Source: GCA-002862325 sp036339295 (GTDB lineage: Bacteria; Planctomycetota; Phycisphaerae; Phycisphaerales; SM1A02). Taken from it: 24,892 nt of DNA. The stretch covers positions 1 through 24,892 of the forward strand of contig JAYZBK010000137.1 of the NCBI GenBank assembly GCA_036339295.1, read 5' to 3'. The first letter of the stretch is position 1. The number at the start of each line of letters is the position of its first letter. The position numbers and the translations under genes are program-made. Of this stretch, positions 23,809 through 24,892 are shown in pieces. The notes beneath the pieces were generated by a model. That model was given only the letters and a program-made list of their open reading frames with translations. It was not told where the DNA came from and made no database searches.

Positions 23809-23826
23809 CCGACCCGATCGGGTCGG
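23809..23826. other. 18-bp perfect palindrome between coxA and coxC
   Basis: CCGACCCGATCGGGTCGG is its own reverse complement and lies in the 52-base gap between the two genes. As RNA it would form a 7-bp stem with a 4-base GATC loop. It may be an intercistronic processing or stability hairpin, or a protein-binding site. No T-run is seen. Confidence 0.45.
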
Positions 23827-23839
23827 CGGGTCGTTCCGA

Positions 23840-24892
23840 TCAGTGCGAGTCGGACTTCAGCGAGGGATCGGCGTCGCGATCGACGACGTATCCGCCTTCC
23901 TCGTCGTCCCAGCGGACGACGCTGAAGTCGTAGCAGTCGCCGACGGACGGCGTGGTCTTGAAGTTGTCGTGCGGCGGCGGCGACGAGCACTGCCACTCCA
24001 GGCTCCGACCGCCCCAGGGGTTCGCCGGGGCCTTCTTGCCCGAGACGAGGGAGGCGATCAGGTAGTACGCGGTCCAGAAGAAGCCGACCGCCATGATGTA
24101 CGAGCCGATGGTCGAGATCACGTGGTAGATCTGGAACTCGGGCTGGTAGTCGTAGTAGCGACGCGGCATGCCGTGGCTGCCCAGCATGAACTGGGTGAAG
24201 AACGTGACGTTGAAGCCGATGAACACCAGCCAGAAGCCGATCGCCCCGTGCCGATCGTTGTACATCCGCCCGAACATCTTCGGCCACCAGTGGTGGACGC
24301 CCGCGATCATCGCGATCAGGGCGGATCCCATCATCACGTAGTGGAAGTGGGCGACGACGAAGTAGGTGTCGTGAAGGTGGATGTCGGTGTTCAGCGTGCC
24401 GAGGTGAAGCCCGGTCAGGCCGCCGATCGTGAACAGGAAGATGAACCCGAGGCCGTAGAGCATCGGCGTGTTCAGGCTGATCGATCCCTTGTAGAGCGTC
24501 GCCAGCCAGTTGAACACCTTGATCGCCGATGGGATGGCGACGGAGAACGTGATCGCGGAGAAGAGCGTGTTCATCAGCGGGCTCTGGCCCGAGGTGAACA
24601 TGTGGTGCCCCCACACGAGGAAGGAGAAGATCGCGATCGCGACCGAGGAGTACGCGATGAACCTGTAGCCGAAGATGTGCCGGTGACTGTGCACCGCGAT
24701 CACGTCGGAGATGATGCCCATCGCCGGGAGGATCATGATGTAGACGGCGGGATGGGAATAGAACCAGAAGAAGTGCTGGAAGAGCACGGGGTCCCCGCCC
24801 TTCGCGGGATCGAAGATGCCGATCTGGAAGGCACGCTCGATGCCGACCAGCATCAGGGTGATGGCGAGCACCGGGGTCGCGAGGATCTGGAT
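23840..24892 (-). CDS. coxA: cytochrome c oxidase subunit I, A2 type (5' end outside window)
   Basis: The frame continues through the right edge, so the N-terminal part is missing; about 350 C-terminal residues are present. Motifs seen: FWFYSHPAVYIMILPAMG, with the His-Tyr pair of the CuB/tyrosine crosslink (HPAVY); VWGHHMFTSG, with the two CuB histidines; AIPSAIKVFNWLATLYKG, with the K-channel lysine; and DTYFVVAHFHYVMMGS, with the histidines for heme a3 and heme a. The usual D-channel glutamate (HPEVY) is Ala, and a Tyr-Ser pair precedes the His. This is the YSHPxVY signature of type A2 heme-copper oxidases such as caa3 enzymes. The C-terminus has the family pattern NPWGGRSLEWQCSSPPPHDN plus an acidic tail. 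It is the first cox gene seen; coxB presumably lies upstream outside the window. Confidence 0.95.
   Translation of the reverse strand: MQILATPVLAITLMLVGIERAFQIGIFDPAKGGDPVLFQHFFWFYSHPAVYIMILPAMGIISDVIAVHSHRHIFGYRFIAYSSVAIAIFSFLVWGHHMFTSGQSPLMNTLFSAITFSVAIPSAIKVFNWLATLYKGSISLNTPMLYGLGFIFLFTIGGLTGLHLGTLNTDIHLHDTYFVVAHFHYVMMGSALIAMIAGVHHWWPKMFGRMYNDRHGAIGFWLVFIGFNVTFFTQFMLGSHGMPRRYYDYQPEFQIYHVISTIGSYIMAVGFFWTAYYLIASLVSGKKAPANPWGGRSLEWQCSSPPPHDNFKTTPSVGDCYDFSVVRWDDEEGGYVVDRDADPSLKSDSH

Overview
The window is GC-rich, gene-dense bacterial DNA that looks like a planctomycete of the Phycisphaerae/Phycisphaerales type. The main evidence is a pair of large secreted proteins ending in tandem EF-hand/dockerin-like repeats of the form DxNGDGxVNGADxGxxLAxWG, which are typical of that group. 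Supporting evidence is a planctomycete-style ECF sigma factor, a DUF1573 lipoprotein, a secreted terpene-cyclase-fold protein and an A2-type (YSHPAVY) cytochrome c oxidase. The assignment is inference from protein style, with no database search.

Layout. Positions 2-739 hold the 3' end of a secreted FG-GAP/VCBS-type protein, followed by a two-helix membrane protein with a DUF3592-like tail (795-2045). Next is an ECF-type sigma factor (2152-2904) that overlaps a small soluble protein (2901-3380). Converging on these, on the minus strand, is a histidine-kinase-like protein without the usual phospho-acceptor histidine (3384-4184). Positions 4275-9319 (minus) form a tightly overlapping tripartite efflux operon read in the order MacA-like adaptor, LolD/MacB-type ATPase, MacB-type permease, TolC-like outer membrane protein.

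Positions 9495-13658 (minus) hold two tandem paralogous secreted proteins of about 640 residues. Each has its own terminator. Their N- and C-terminal parts are nearly identical but the middle domain has diverged. Positions 13921-17984 hold an MDR oxidoreductase (minus), a DUF1573 lipoprotein (plus), an 81-residue coiled-coil protein (minus) and a secreted prenyltransferase/squalene-cyclase-fold protein (plus).

Positions 17997-24892 form an aerobic respiration block. From the right edge, the minus strand carries coxA (5' end outside the window), coxC, a subunit IV gene and a second short subunit III-like gene. ctaA (heme A synthase, with an unusual N-terminal four-helix extension) is on the plus strand and divergent from ctaB (heme O synthase). 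ctaB overlaps a DUF3179 membrane protein. CtaB and CtaA would make heme A from heme B for the oxidase encoded beside them.

No tRNA, rRNA, CRISPR array, insertion sequence or phage gene was found, and no intergenic stretch exceeds 300 bases. No complete undescribed system can be demonstrated. The best leads are the histidine-less kinase, the sigma factor with its overlapping partner, the mosaic paralogue pair, the DUF3179-ctaB and extended-CtaA arrangement, and the GC-rich hairpins in every internal gap of the cox operon.
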